A stretch of DNA of 64,000 nt. Origin: CAZSSH01 sp964609825 (GTDB taxonomy: Bacteria; Verrucomicrobiota; Lentisphaeria; Victivallales; Victivallaceae). Position 1 is the stretch's first letter. Every line of letters starts with the position of its first letter. Location of the stretch: assembly GCA_964609825.1 (NCBI GenBank), contig CAZSSH010000004.1, positions 62,001-126,000 on the forward strand, written 5' to 3'. Made by a program: the position numbers and the translations under genes. Below are positions 52,116 through 60,827 of this stretch, in pieces. The notes below the pieces were generated by a model. The model was not told the DNA's origin, did not search any database, and saw only the letters and a program-made list of their open reading frames with translations.

Positions 52116-52143
52116 AATATATTCCAAAAATTTTAAATTTCAA
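52116..52143 (-). promoter_or_regulatory. Promoter of the LacI/oxidoreductase operon
   Basis: On the minus strand, TTGAAA (52138-52143), 16 bases and TATATT (52116-52121). The operator lies over the start of transcription. Confidence 0.7.
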
Positions 52144-52197
52144 ACCCGAAAAAACAAAATTTTACAAAAAAGATCGATATTGATCAAGAGAATAGAC

Positions 52198-52226
52198 TTG
52201 CAATCCGTTAAAATCAGGTGTATAAT
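52198..52226 (+). promoter_or_regulatory. Promoter of the secreted beta-sandwich protein
   Basis: TTGCAA (52198-52203), 17 bases and TATAAT (52221-52226), with AAAGGAG (52246-52252) just upstream of the ATG at 52260. Confidence 0.82.
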
Positions 52227-52259
52227 AGCTCCCGGAAACCCCAGCGAAAGGAGACCAAA

Positions 52260-52772
52260 ATGAAATCAATGATGATGTTGGCCGCGATGGCTCTGAGTTT
52301 CGGCGTAACCGCCGGTGAAATTTTGTTTGAAGAAAAATTTGATCAGCCGGAGGCTGCGGGCAAATATTATAACGGCGCGGCGGATATTAAAGTCGTCGCC
52401 GATGTCGACGGCAAAAACGCGTTGTGCATCAATGTCCCCGAGCGCAGTGTTTCGACGGTAGCCGCGGGCGTGCGTTTGGATGTGAGCAAATTTGCCGGCA
52501 AAACGGTTGAGTTTTCGGCCTCGGTCAAGGGCGAAAATATCCTTGAGCCCAAAGATGCATGGAACGGCGGCAAATTCATGCTCGCCATTACCACTCCCGA
52601 CAAAAGCGATTGGCCCGCCGCCGGGGTTAAAAAGGGTTCGTTTGACTGGGAAACGGTCAAATTTAAAAAGCAGATTCCCGCCGATGCCAAAAGCCTGGTG
52701 TTGACGCTCGGTCTTCAGGACTCGGGCGGCAAAATTTACTTCCGTGACGTCAAGGCGGAAGTGGTCGAGTAA
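52260..52772 (+). CDS. Secreted beta-sandwich protein (CBM-like)
   Basis: The 170-residue protein starts at ATG 52260 (AAAGGAG upstream), with a signal peptide (about 1-19, ending Val-Thr-Ala) followed by ILFEEKFDQPEAAGKYYN. The rest is a beta-sandwich like carbohydrate-binding modules of the CBM4/9/22 type (VEFSASVKGENIL, FDWETVKFKKQIPADAKSL, then KIYFRDVKAEVVE at the end). It may bind a glycan or a surface polysaccharide. The LacI gene is divergent, so joint control is possible. Confidence 0.7.
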   Translation: MKSMMMLAAMALSFGVTAGEILFEEKFDQPEAAGKYYNGAADIKVVADVDGKNALCINVPERSVSTVAAGVRLDVSKFAGKTVEFSASVKGENILEPKDAWNGGKFMLAITTPDKSDWPAAGVKKGSFDWETVKFKKQIPADAKSLVLTLGLQDSGGKIYFRDVKAEVVE

Positions 52773-52819
52773 TCGACATTATTTTTGCGGTGTGTCCGGC
52801 CGGGGAGAGTGCCTGAAAC

Positions 52820-53098
52820 TTACAACTTTTCCAGCGCTTCCTTGCCGGTCATGCCAACCTTAATTCCCAAAGTCATCGCTGCGTCACTGACGGCGATGAC
52901 TTCTTTTTTGAGCATGTCGTCAAAAGTTTTGACGCCGGTAACCACCGCCAGCGGCTCATTGATTTTGTTGGCGGTCTCGACGTTAAAGAAGCCGCAGCCC
53001 AGCACCCCTTTTTGTCCGGCGATAAAGATCAAGGTCGAGTGTGGCAGCGCCACGCGCCAGCCGTTGTAGGATTGGTTGTTGATGATCAGTTTTTCCAT
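52820..53098 (-). CDS. DUF1805 family protein
   Basis: This 92-residue protein has the DUF1805 pattern: LIFIAGQKGVLGCGFFNVET, VVTGVKTFDDML and a C-terminal GIKVGMTGKEALEKL. The fold is known but the function is not. It follows the CPA2 antiporter gene by 15 bases on the same strand and is probably co-transcribed. Confidence 0.88.
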   Translation of the reverse strand: MEKLIINNQSYNGWRVALPHSTLIFIAGQKGVLGCGFFNVETANKINEPLAVVTGVKTFDDMLKKEVIAVSDAAMTLGIKVGMTGKEALEKL

Positions 53099-53113
53099 GA
53101 TATAGTTCCTCCT

Positions 53114-54799
53114 CTAATGCGTGTAGCTTGCCCGCAATTCGCTTAAAATCGACTCGACGTACTCGTGATCCTCGGAGATCTGGTGCAAGGCCTGGTGGAG
53201 CATCTCCAACTCCGCTTCCTGCTGCGGCAATACCACCTGATCAATCTTGGCCTGCCGCAGCAGGGCGGCGCTCTGCTGACTGTCCGCCTGAGCGATGAAC
53301 CGCAAGTTTTGGTTGAGCTTGCGGGCAACGGCGGCGATGCGCAAGGTTTCGTCAAAGTGGCTGCTCGCAATGATCATCAGTTTGGCCTCGGCAATATTGG
53401 CCGACGCAAGGACATTGCTTTGGGTGGGGGAGCCGTAGATGACCGGCAGATGCGCCTTTTTAAAGCGGCTGAAGTCGCGGTATACCGAGGTGATGATGAC
53501 ATAATTAAGTTTGTTGTCATACAAGACTTGGATCAAGGTTTCGATAAAGCTTTCCCCGGTGATGATGACCGGCGGATTGTCGGTGGCGGCCTGCGCCGGA
53601 GCATGCCCGAGGTTGGCAACTTCGACTTCGCATTGTTTGTGGCGGTTGCGATTGTAAATCCGGTAGATCCACGAGGTCATCCCGGCGAAAAACGGTCCGA
53701 TCAGCATCGAAAAAATGGTCATCGATAAAATAAAATAGTACATGTATTCATGCAAGATGCCGGCCGATTTGCCGCTTTGGATCAATACAAACGCGATTTC
53801 CGAAATCGGGATCATTCCCAGCAGCAATGCCAGCGGGATAATTCGCCGGTAGCCGAAGGCATAGCCGATTCCCATAAGGATCACCCCGCGAATGAGGGTA
53901 AAGAGCAAGGTCGCCATAATCACAAAATGGTAATTATGCGCCAAAAATCCGAGGTCAAGCAGCATCCCCACCGAGACAAAGAATAAGAGGCCGAAGATGT
54001 CCCGCAAGGGGATGAGTTCGCTGATTGCCCGCTGGCTGAAGTCCGATTCGCTGATCACCATTCCCGCCACAAAGGCGCCGAACGCGTAGGAGAGCCCGGC
54101 AAACTGGGTCAGGTAGCCGATACCGAGGCCGAGCGTCAAAGTAAGCATCAAAAAAAGCTCGCGCGACTCGTAGCGGGCGATGCCGGACATCAGCCAAGCG
54201 CATAATTTGGAGCCGATAAACCACATCACGCCGACAAATACCGCCGCCAGCAGCACCGGGCGGGAAATCTCCAGAAAACTGCTGGTGCCGCGCCAGTTGA
54301 CGAGGATGATCATCACCGGGATCACGGTCAAGTCCTGTACGATCGACATCCCGAGCATGACCCGGCCGGAGAGCGTTTTCTCCAAATGGCGGTTCTCCAA
54401 AATCTTTAAAATAACGGCGGTACTGGAGGAGATGAGAGCGGCGGCGATCCACAAGGCGGGCGTCATTTTGCCGGTAAAATAGTATCCGACCAGCCCGCAA
54501 AGGACAAAGGTCAGCGCGACTTGGATTAAGGTACCCCACAAGGCGATGTTTTTGATCGTTTTGAGGGTCTTGAGCGGGAACTCCAGCCCGAGCGCAAACA
54601 GCATCAACGCGACCCCGATGTCGGCGAGCATCTGGATATTTTGACTGCTGGAGACGCGAAACGGGCACCACGGCGAATTGATCACCATCCCGGCAAGCAA
54701 ATACCCGACCATCAGCGGCTGGCGGAAAAAATTGGCGGCAATCCCGCCCGCCAGCCCGGCGACGATCACCAGCAAAATGTCATTGGCAATAGTGGACAC
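53114..54799 (-). CDS. CPA2-type cation:proton antiporter with degenerate RCK domain
   Basis: The start is GTG 54799 (no ATG is in frame near the family start), giving 561 residues. About 12 membrane helices (FFRQPLMVGYLLAGM, then LISSSTAVILKILENR and SYAFGAFVAGMVISESDFS, which carry the conserved transport residues) match KefB/GerN-type K+ or Na+ antiporters. A C-terminal TrkA_N-like Rossmann part follows, but its nucleotide motif is VIITGESFIETLI rather than the usual VIIxGxGxxG, so NAD(H) binding may be lost. It follows the V-ATPase operon. Confidence 0.85.
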   Translation of the reverse strand: MSTIANDILLVIVAGLAGGIAANFFRQPLMVGYLLAGMVINSPWCPFRVSSSQNIQMLADIGVALMLFALGLEFPLKTLKTIKNIALWGTLIQVALTFVLCGLVGYYFTGKMTPALWIAAALISSSTAVILKILENRHLEKTLSGRVMLGMSIVQDLTVIPVMIILVNWRGTSSFLEISRPVLLAAVFVGVMWFIGSKLCAWLMSGIARYESRELFLMLTLTLGLGIGYLTQFAGLSYAFGAFVAGMVISESDFSQRAISELIPLRDIFGLLFFVSVGMLLDLGFLAHNYHFVIMATLLFTLIRGVILMGIGYAFGYRRIIPLALLLGMIPISEIAFVLIQSGKSAGILHEYMYYFILSMTIFSMLIGPFFAGMTSWIYRIYNRNRHKQCEVEVANLGHAPAQAATDNPPVIITGESFIETLIQVLYDNKLNYVIITSVYRDFSRFKKAHLPVIYGSPTQSNVLASANIAEAKLMIIASSHFDETLRIAAVARKLNQNLRFIAQADSQQSAALLRQAKIDQVVLPQQEAELEMLHQALHQISEDHEYVESILSELRASYTH

Positions 54800-54832
54800 A
54801 ATAAAACTCTCAATCGTAACATGAAAAAACAC

Positions 54833-54866
54833 AAAAAGAGGCAACCCGACCCGGATCCACCTCTTT
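54833..54866 (-). terminator. Probable terminator after the V-ATPase subunit D gene
   Basis: AAAGAGG (54835-54841) pairs with CCTCTTT (54860-54866). On the minus strand it is followed by five T residues. The antiporter start is 34 bases further, so part of the transcript may read through. Confidence 0.6.
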
Positions 54867-54887
54867 CCAAAAACAATGATGCCAATC

Positions 54888-55493
54888 TCAGCTCGCCAAC
54901 GCCGTTTTCTTTTTGGCGATCTTGGAGCGGGCCACCGCGCTGGTGTCGAGATCGCCGAGCATGATCCGGATTTTGCGGATGTTTTCTCTGCACTCGGGGA
55001 TCTTGACTTTTTCAAACAAATTGACCCGTTGGGAGGTCGTCCGCAGCTCATTTTGGAGCAAACGGTGCTGCTCGGCCAAAATTTTATAAGCTTCGCGCAG
55101 CGACACCGCATCCTTGAGCGCTTGGACGGCATCGTCGACAAACCAGTCGGTGTCATAAAGATCCCATGCCAACGGCGCAAACTCGACTTTGTCAAAGGTG
55201 GGTACGGTAATCCCGGCGATGTTGGCAGTGCCGCAATGGACTTTGCCGACTTTGACCAGACTCTCGATGTAGTCCATGTCAACGCGGTCGCCAAAGATTT
55301 CCAAAGCGTTTTTGAGCCGCTCAATCAGTTGCTGCTGCTCGGCCAAGTTGCGGTTGAGCGCCTCGGTGCTCAACCTGACTTCGGCTTGCAACTGCTGCTT
55401 TTTGAGCTGCAAAGTGGGCAGGAAACGCTTGAATTGTTTGAGCGAATCCTGCTGCTTTTTGAGTTCAGTTTTGGTAAACTTGACTTTGCCCAT
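54888..55493 (-). CDS. atpD: V-type ATPase subunit D
   Basis: This 201-residue protein has the central-stalk coiled-coil fold: KFTKTELKKQQDSLKQFKRFLPTLQLKK at the N terminus and RRTTSQRVNLFE-like TTSQRVNLFEKVKIP at the C terminus, the family signatures. It transmits rotation from the A/B head to the membrane rotor. It is the last V1 gene of the operon. The symbol follows the V-type naming used in operons of this kind (also ntpD). Confidence 0.92.
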   Translation of the reverse strand: MGKVKFTKTELKKQQDSLKQFKRFLPTLQLKKQQLQAEVRLSTEALNRNLAEQQQLIERLKNALEIFGDRVDMDYIESLVKVGKVHCGTANIAGITVPTFDKVEFAPLAWDLYDTDWFVDDAVQALKDAVSLREAYKILAEQHRLLQNELRTTSQRVNLFEKVKIPECRENIRKIRIMLGDLDTSAVARSKIAKKKTALAS

Positions 55494-55497
55494 TTTT

Positions 55498-56796
55498 TTA
55501 TGCCTTTTTGGGCCAGAATTGATCGGTCAAATCGGTCTTGATCCCCACCTCGTTGCGCTCAAAGCACTCGGCGAGAATCGCCCAACCCAAGTCGAGCGTG
55601 TCCTCCAGCGAAATATTGACGCTGAGGTCCATCATCTCCGCCTCAAAACGTTTGCCATATTTGAGAAGCTTGGTGTCCCACGGGCTCATCTGGAAACCCA
55701 TCGATTGCTTCTCGAGCGTGCTCTTGTAATCGGCGTAGAGCCGGATCATCGAGTCCATGATTGCGCGGTGGTCGGCGCGGGTTTTGCCGTTGACCTGTTG
55801 CTTGAGGCGGCTCAGCGAGCCGAAAGGCTCGATACGGCCGTTGCGCAGGTAAAACTGGCCCTCGGTAATGTACCCCGTGTTGTCGGGCACCGGGTGGGTG
55901 ACGTCATCGCCCGGCATGGTGGTGACGGCCAAAATGGTGATTGAGCCGGCGCCGTCAAAGTCGACTGCTTTTTCGTAGCGCGAGGCCAATTGGCTGTACA
56001 AGTCGCCGGGATAACCGCGGGTCGCCGGGATCTGCTCCATGGTGATCGCGATTTCCTTTAAGGAGTCGGCAAAGTTGGTCATGTCGGTGAGCAATACCAG
56101 TACGCGTTTGCCGCTCATGGCGTAGCTTTCGGCTACGGCCAGCGACATGTCCGGCACCATCAGGCATTCCACCACCGGGTCGGCGGCGGTGTGCACAAAC
56201 ATCACTGTGCGCGACAAAGCGCCGTGTTCGTCAAGGGTGTTTTTCAAAATCAGATAGTCGTCGTACTTGATGCCCATCCCGCCCAAAATAATGATATCGA
56301 CTTCGGCCTGCAGCGCAATGCGCGCCAAAAGCTCGTTGTAGGGCTCGCCCGCCACGGAGAAGATCGGCAGCTTTTGCGATTCGACCAAGGTGTTAAACAC
56401 ATCGATCATCGGGATGTTGGTCCGGATCATGTTGCGCGGGATGATGCGCTTGGCCGGGTTGACCGAGGGTCCGCCGATTTCGACCAAATCGGAGTCGACG
56501 GGAGGACGGTTGTCACGGGGTTCGCCGCGGCCGTTAAAAACGCGCCCGAGCAAGTTTTCGGAGCTCGATACCTGCATGGGTTTGCCCAAAAAGCGGACCT
56601 GGTCGCCGGTGCTGATCCCGCGGCTCCCGGCAAAGACCTGCAACGACACTTTACTGCCGTCAAGGCGGATGACCTGAGCGAGGGAGACGCCGCGGCCGCT
56701 GGTGACCTCGGCGAGCTCGTTGTAGGTCACATTGTCGGCCTCGACGGTGATCACGTTGCCGGCGATATGGATGATTTTATGATATACTTTACGCAT
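55498..56796 (-). CDS. atpB: V-type ATPase subunit B
   Basis: The 432-residue non-catalytic nucleotide-binding subunit has TYNELAEV, FNGRGEPRDNRPP and IRTNIPMIDVFNTLVESQKLPIF, and lacks a P-loop, as expected. I place the start at ATG 56796, which overlaps subunit A by eight bases. It forms the A3B3 head with subunit A. Confidence 0.94.
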   Translation of the reverse strand: MRKVYHKIIHIAGNVITVEADNVTYNELAEVTSGRGVSLAQVIRLDGSKVSLQVFAGSRGISTGDQVRFLGKPMQVSSSENLLGRVFNGRGEPRDNRPPVDSDLVEIGGPSVNPAKRIIPRNMIRTNIPMIDVFNTLVESQKLPIFSVAGEPYNELLARIALQAEVDIIILGGMGIKYDDYLILKNTLDEHGALSRTVMFVHTAADPVVECLMVPDMSLAVAESYAMSGKRVLVLLTDMTNFADSLKEIAITMEQIPATRGYPGDLYSQLASRYEKAVDFDGAGSITILAVTTMPGDDVTHPVPDNTGYITEGQFYLRNGRIEPFGSLSRLKQQVNGKTRADHRAIMDSMIRLYADYKSTLEKQSMGFQMSPWDTKLLKYGKRFEAEMMDLSVNISLEDTLDLGWAILAECFERNEVGIKTDLTDQFWPKKA

Positions 56797-58531
56797 GAAT
56801 GACTCTCCGTTCGGCAATTTTGTTGACAATGGCTTTTTCCTGGGTCTTAAACGCGTCGCTGTCCATCGCCAGATAATTGAGGTCGATGAACATCTGGCGC
56901 AAGTCGAGGAAATAGCGGCGGGCGTCGTCTTTGCTGTTGACCTTAAATTCGCTGCTCAACACTTCATAAATGCGGTCGAACATATACCGCTGGCGGCTGT
57001 CGTCGGTCGCGCCGTCGACTTCGTCAAAGGTGTTTTGCTGCAAATAAACGTAGTCCAAAAACTCGCTCTTGAGGTAAACGACGAAATCGTTAAGACTGGT
57101 GCCTTCTTCGCCGATGACTTTCATCATCTGGTTGACTTCCGAACCCTGGCGGAGGATGCGGCGGGCGTAAGTAAGTTTGTCGAGGGGGGCCACGCTCTGG
57201 TATTTGCTCCAGCTCTCCAACGGGTGGATCGCCGGGTAGCGCCGGGCATCGGAGCGCTCGCGCGACAGCCCCAAAAAGGCGCCGACCACTTTCAGCGTGG
57301 CCTGGGTCACGGGCTCCTCAAAGTTACCGCCCGCCGGGGAGACCGCGCCGCCGATGGTGACGCTGCCCAATTCGCCGGTGCGCAGCTTGACGAGACCGGC
57401 GCGCTCGTAAAAGGCGGCGATCAAGGACTCCAAGTAGGCCGGGAACGCTTCTTCGCCGGGGATTTCCTCCAAACGGCCGGACATTTCGCGCAAGGCCTGA
57501 GCCCAGCGCGAGGTTGAGTCGGCGAGGAGCAAGGTATTGAGCCCCATCTGCCGGTAATACTCGGCCAGCGTCACGGCGGTGTAAACTGACGCTTCGCGGG
57601 CGGCGACGGGCATGGAGCTGGTGTTACAAATAATGATCGAGCGATTCATCAACGGTTGACCGGTGCGCGGGTCCTCGAGTTCGGGGAATTCGCGCAAGAC
57701 TTCCACCACTTCACCCGCGCGTTCGCCGCACGCCGCAATGATCACCACGTCGGCTTCGGCGTGGCGGCTGATCGAGTGCTGCAATACGGTTTTTCCGGCG
57801 CCGAAGGGCCCGGGGGTGCAAAACGTCCCGCCGACGGCGACCGGGAAAAAGGTGTCGATCGTCCGCTGCTGGGTAATCATGGTTTTTTGGGGGAGGAGCT
57901 TGTCGGCATAATCCTTGATCGGGAGCTTGACCGGCCAAAACTGGGTCATGGTGACGTTGGTCGGGTTGCCCTGATCGTCGGTGATGACGGCCAGCACTTC
58001 GTCAATGTTGTATTTGCCGGCCGTTTTGATTTCTTTGATCACAAATTCGCCGCGCAAACGAAAGGGGATCATGATGTAGTGCTTGATGATCCCCTCAGGC
58101 ACCGAGCCGATGCGGTCGCCGGCGACGACTTTGTCGCCCGCTTTGACGCTCGGGGTAAAATCCCACATGACGCTGCGGTCCAAGGCGCGCAAATAAACGC
58201 CGCGCTGCAAAAAGAAACCGGATTTTTCGGCCAGCAAATTGAGTGGGTTTTGCAATCCGTCGTAAACTTTGGAGAGCAGGCCGGGCCCGAGCTCGATGCT
58301 CAAAAGTTCGCCGGTAAACTCGACTTCGTCGCCGACGGCGAGCCCGTTGGTGCTCTCAAACACCTGCAAGTCGGCGCGGTTGCCGCGGACACGGATGACT
58401 TCGCACTTAAGCCGGGCGTCGCCGACCTTGGCAAACGCCACTTCGTTTTGCATGACGCGGTCGGAGAACTCAACGGTAATCATATTGCCGTTGACCGCGA
58501 CCACTTTTTCGGTTGATGTTAAAGCTGACAT
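56789..58531 (-). CDS. atpA: V-type ATPase catalytic subunit A
   Basis: The 580-residue catalytic subunit has the P-loop GPFGAGKT (241-248), the GERAGEVVEVL motif and SRWAQALREMSGRLEEIPGEE. The non-homologous A-specific insert (about 110-195) is present. It hydrolyses or makes ATP in the A3B3 ring. The start is ATG 58531, one base into the stop of the upstream gene. Confidence 0.95.
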   Translation of the reverse strand: MSALTSTEKVVAVNGNMITVEFSDRVMQNEVAFAKVGDARLKCEVIRVRGNRADLQVFESTNGLAVGDEVEFTGELLSIELGPGLLSKVYDGLQNPLNLLAEKSGFFLQRGVYLRALDRSVMWDFTPSVKAGDKVVAGDRIGSVPEGIIKHYIMIPFRLRGEFVIKEIKTAGKYNIDEVLAVITDDQGNPTNVTMTQFWPVKLPIKDYADKLLPQKTMITQQRTIDTFFPVAVGGTFCTPGPFGAGKTVLQHSISRHAEADVVIIAACGERAGEVVEVLREFPELEDPRTGQPLMNRSIIICNTSSMPVAAREASVYTAVTLAEYYRQMGLNTLLLADSTSRWAQALREMSGRLEEIPGEEAFPAYLESLIAAFYERAGLVKLRTGELGSVTIGGAVSPAGGNFEEPVTQATLKVVGAFLGLSRERSDARRYPAIHPLESWSKYQSVAPLDKLTYARRILRQGSEVNQMMKVIGEEGTSLNDFVVYLKSEFLDYVYLQQNTFDEVDGATDDSRQRYMFDRIYEVLSSEFKVNSKDDARRYFLDLRQMFIDLNYLAMDSDAFKTQEKAIVNKIAERRVIHA

Positions 58532-59079
58532 TATGATTTCGTCTCCTCGTCTTGAGTCGTTTGTGATATTTTGTCGGCAGCGGCTTCAAAATTGACTTTG
58601 CCGGGCTCATGAAGCCGGTGTTGATATTTTTGCAGAATGGCAAGTTTGAGGCGGTAGCCCGCCAAAAAGCGCAAGTCGAACTCGCTCTGCGCCGTGAAAT
58701 CGTCCAAAAAGCGCCAGCGAATCATATCAACGCATTTTTCGCGCTCAAACATATCGGGCGCGCTGGCCGCGCGGCCGATGTCCGCGTCGATGGTCGTAAA
58801 GTAGACCTCCGGGTCTGTCATCTTTGGCAATTTCTCCAAGTCGTTGGCGGCGCGCCGCTGGGCTAATTTAAAGCGCAGATATTGCTCAAAATGGATGTAT
58901 TCGGCATAAAGGCCGGTCGCCGCAGCGCGGCGGTCGACCGCGAGACCGCAGGAGGTGAGTTCTCGGAAATCTCCGGGCGACACCTGATCGCTGCAGAGGT
59001 CGTCAAATTGTGCGACCGTCATCGGCAGCGGGCCATTGAGCACCGGATGGGGCAGCGATGCACACAAAAAATAATACAT
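58531..59079 (-). CDS. DUF2764 V-type ATPase accessory protein
   Basis: The 182-residue protein has MYYFLCASLPHPVLNGPLPM, the typical DUF2764 start; members of this family replace subunit C in the V-ATPase operons of Bacteroidota, Chlamydiota and relatives. It is a peripheral protein and probably joins the stalk to the rotor. It lies between subunits E and A. Confidence 0.85.
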   Translation of the reverse strand: MYYFLCASLPHPVLNGPLPMTVAQFDDLCSDQVSPGDFRELTSCGLAVDRRAAATGLYAEYIHFEQYLRFKLAQRRAANDLEKLPKMTDPEVYFTTIDADIGRAASAPDMFEREKCVDMIRWRFLDDFTAQSEFDLRFLAGYRLKLAILQKYQHRLHEPGKVNFEAAADKISQTTQDEETKS

Positions 59080-59082
59080 GGC

Positions 59083-59688
59083 TTATTCCTGCTCTTGGAT
59101 CAGACTGGCAAGCTTGGGACCGATGTATGCCGAGACGAGCTGGGTGACTGCCTCAGAGGTGAAGTCAAAATAAATCTGGTCGCCGTTAAAGGAGACTTCC
59201 ATACCGCCTTTGATTTCCGCGTTGGGGAAAACTTTGGGGGAGGTGTGGAGCGAGCTCACTAATGCACCGTTGAGCGCCTTGGCGAGCGCGTCGGCATCCT
59301 TGATGGACGCAAGGACGGTAATTTGGCTGCCGCTTCCGGCAGCGAATTTGACCGCCAGCTCTTGGATCAATCCGGCCATAAATTGCGGGGTCAAGGCTTG
59401 CTCGGCAGCTATGCCGACGGCTTTTTTGAGCCGGTTCTCAAGCTCGACTTTGAGGGCTAGGACGATGTCGCGGGCCGCTTGTTTGAGGGCACTCTCGCCG
59501 CGCTTTTGCAGTGTTTCGGCGCCGGCGGCGGCATCGGCTAAAATCTTGTCGGCATCGGCCTTGGCCTGATCGCGGATTGCCTTGGCTTCGTCATTGGCAT
59601 TTTGGAGGATGCGGTCACGCTCCAAATTAGCTTTTTTGATGCCGTCTTCGTTGATTTTGTCGAGCAAGCTTTGCAGTTCTTCCGCCAT
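59083..59688 (-). CDS. atpE: V-type ATPase subunit E
   Basis: The 201-residue protein (start ATG 59688 with GGAGAAG upstream) has a long N-terminal coiled coil (LLDKINEDGIKKANLERDRI and onward) and a globular C-terminal part. It forms the peripheral stalk. It is the first gene of the V-ATPase operon. The symbol is by position and fold. Confidence 0.88.
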   Translation of the reverse strand: MAEELQSLLDKINEDGIKKANLERDRILQNANDEAKAIRDQAKADADKILADAAAGAETLQKRGESALKQAARDIVLALKVELENRLKKAVGIAAEQALTPQFMAGLIQELAVKFAAGSGSQITVLASIKDADALAKALNGALVSSLHTSPKVFPNAEIKGGMEVSFNGDQIYFDFTSEAVTQLVSAYIGPKLASLIQEQE

Positions 59689-59744
59689 TTTTCTTCTCCG
59701 TAATATATATGATGATACCAATAATTAACAAAGTGACGATATGT

Positions 59745-59773
59745 AATGTAATCCGGCAAATCGATTTTTGCAA
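59745..59773 (-). promoter_or_regulatory. Promoter of the V-ATPase operon
   Basis: On the minus strand, TTGCAA (59768-59773), 17 bases and TACATT (59745-59750). Confidence 0.6.
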
Positions 59774-59822
59774 ATAAAACAAAAAAATAGTTTGATTTTT
59801 TATATAAAATCCAAAAAACAAT

Positions 59823-59851
59823 TTGAAAAAACCGCATTGCAATGCTACATT
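59823..59851 (+). promoter_or_regulatory. Promoter of tpiA
   Basis: TTGAAA (59823-59828), 17 bases and TACATT (59846-59851) with TG-C immediately before (extended -10). The 237-base gap 59689-59925 is divergent and holds this promoter and that of the V-ATPase operon. Confidence 0.6.
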
Positions 59852-59925
59852 CTTGGTTGGCTTAATGCCGGGGTCTTTTCGGAGATATCAAATTATCAAT
59901 CAACATAAAATAGACAGGAGTCATC

Positions 59926-60696
59926 ATGGGTCGCAAAGTAATTATCGCGGGCAATTGGAAAATGAATAAAACCGCCGCCGAGGGCAAAACCCTGGTCGCC
60001 GAGCTCAAAGATCTGGTCGCGGATGTCTGCCCCTGCGAGGCTGAAATCGTCGTTTGTCCGCCGTTTACCTCAATCGCCGCCGTGGTCGAAGCCGCCAAGG
60101 GCACCAATATCAAGGTCGGTGCGCAAAACATTCACTGGGAAGCCAGCGGCGCCTACACCGGTGAAATTTCCGCAGCCATGCTCAAGGAACTCGGTGTCGA
60201 GTATGTCATCATCGGCCATAGCGAGCGCCGTCAGTATTTCGGCGAAACCGACAAGACCGTCAACTTGCGTCTCAAGGCCGCGCTCAAGGCCGGTTTGACC
60301 GCTCTCGTTTGCGTCGGCGAGCTTTTGGAAGAGCGCGAAGGCGGCAAGACCGAGTCCGTCCTTTTTACTCAGCTGGAGGGCGGTTTGGAGGGAATTTCCG
60401 CCGAAGACATGGCTAATGTGGTTATTGCTTACGAGCCTGTCTGGGCGATCGGCACCGGCAAGACCGCGACTCCCGAAATGGCCGAGCTCACCCACAACTT
60501 TATCCGCTGCACTTTGAATGACAAATTCGGCAAAGTCGTCGGCGAAACCGTCCGCATCCAATACGGTGGCAGCATGAAGGCCGACAATGCGGCCGAGCTC
60601 GTCGCTCAGCCCAATATCGACGGCGGTTTGATCGGCGGCGCGGCCCTCAAAGCGGACAGTTTTGCCGCTCTGATCAAAAATGCTTTGAAAAAGTAA
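59926..60696 (+). CDS. tpiA: Triosephosphate isomerase
   Basis: The 256-residue enzyme interconverts glyceraldehyde-3-phosphate and dihydroxyacetone phosphate. Active-site residues are present: NWKMN (Asn10, Lys12), IGHSERR (His98) and AYEPVWAIGTG (Glu170). The IQYGGSMKADNA phosphate-binding loop is at the C terminus. A strong GGAG site precedes the ATG. Codon use is biased, as for a highly expressed glycolytic gene. Confidence 0.96.
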   Translation: MGRKVIIAGNWKMNKTAAEGKTLVAELKDLVADVCPCEAEIVVCPPFTSIAAVVEAAKGTNIKVGAQNIHWEASGAYTGEISAAMLKELGVEYVIIGHSERRQYFGETDKTVNLRLKAALKAGLTALVCVGELLEEREGGKTESVLFTQLEGGLEGISAEDMANVVIAYEPVWAIGTGKTATPEMAELTHNFIRCTLNDKFGKVVGETVRIQYGGSMKADNAAELVAQPNIDGGLIGGAALKADSFAALIKNALKK

Positions 60697-60745
60697 GTTT
60701 TTGAAAAAATATTGATAATATATGCATAAAGTTGCCGGAAACGGT

Positions 60746-60774
60746 TTGACTTTTTGCATATTCGGCGTTAATGT
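60746..60774 (+). promoter_or_regulatory. Promoter of secG
   Basis: TTGACT (60746-60751), 17 bases and TAATGT (60769-60774). Confidence 0.5.
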
Positions 60775-60785
60775 TATGCAAATTA

Positions 60786-60805
60786 AGTCCGGGATGCTCC
60801 GGACT
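60786..60805 (+). other. Hairpin in the secG 5' leader
   Basis: AGTCCGG (60786-60792), a six-base loop and CCGGACT (60799-60805) form a perfect 7-bp stem without a T run, a few bases after the predicted transcription start. It is 22 bases before the secG ATG and could control mRNA stability or translation. Confidence 0.55.
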
Positions 60806-60827
60806 CGATAAGGACAGGAAGTAAGAA

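Noticed and set aside
54800..55324. The upstream extension of the antiporter frame into the subunit D region
   Set aside because: It overlaps a certain V-ATPase gene and carries no antiporter helix before GTG 54799.
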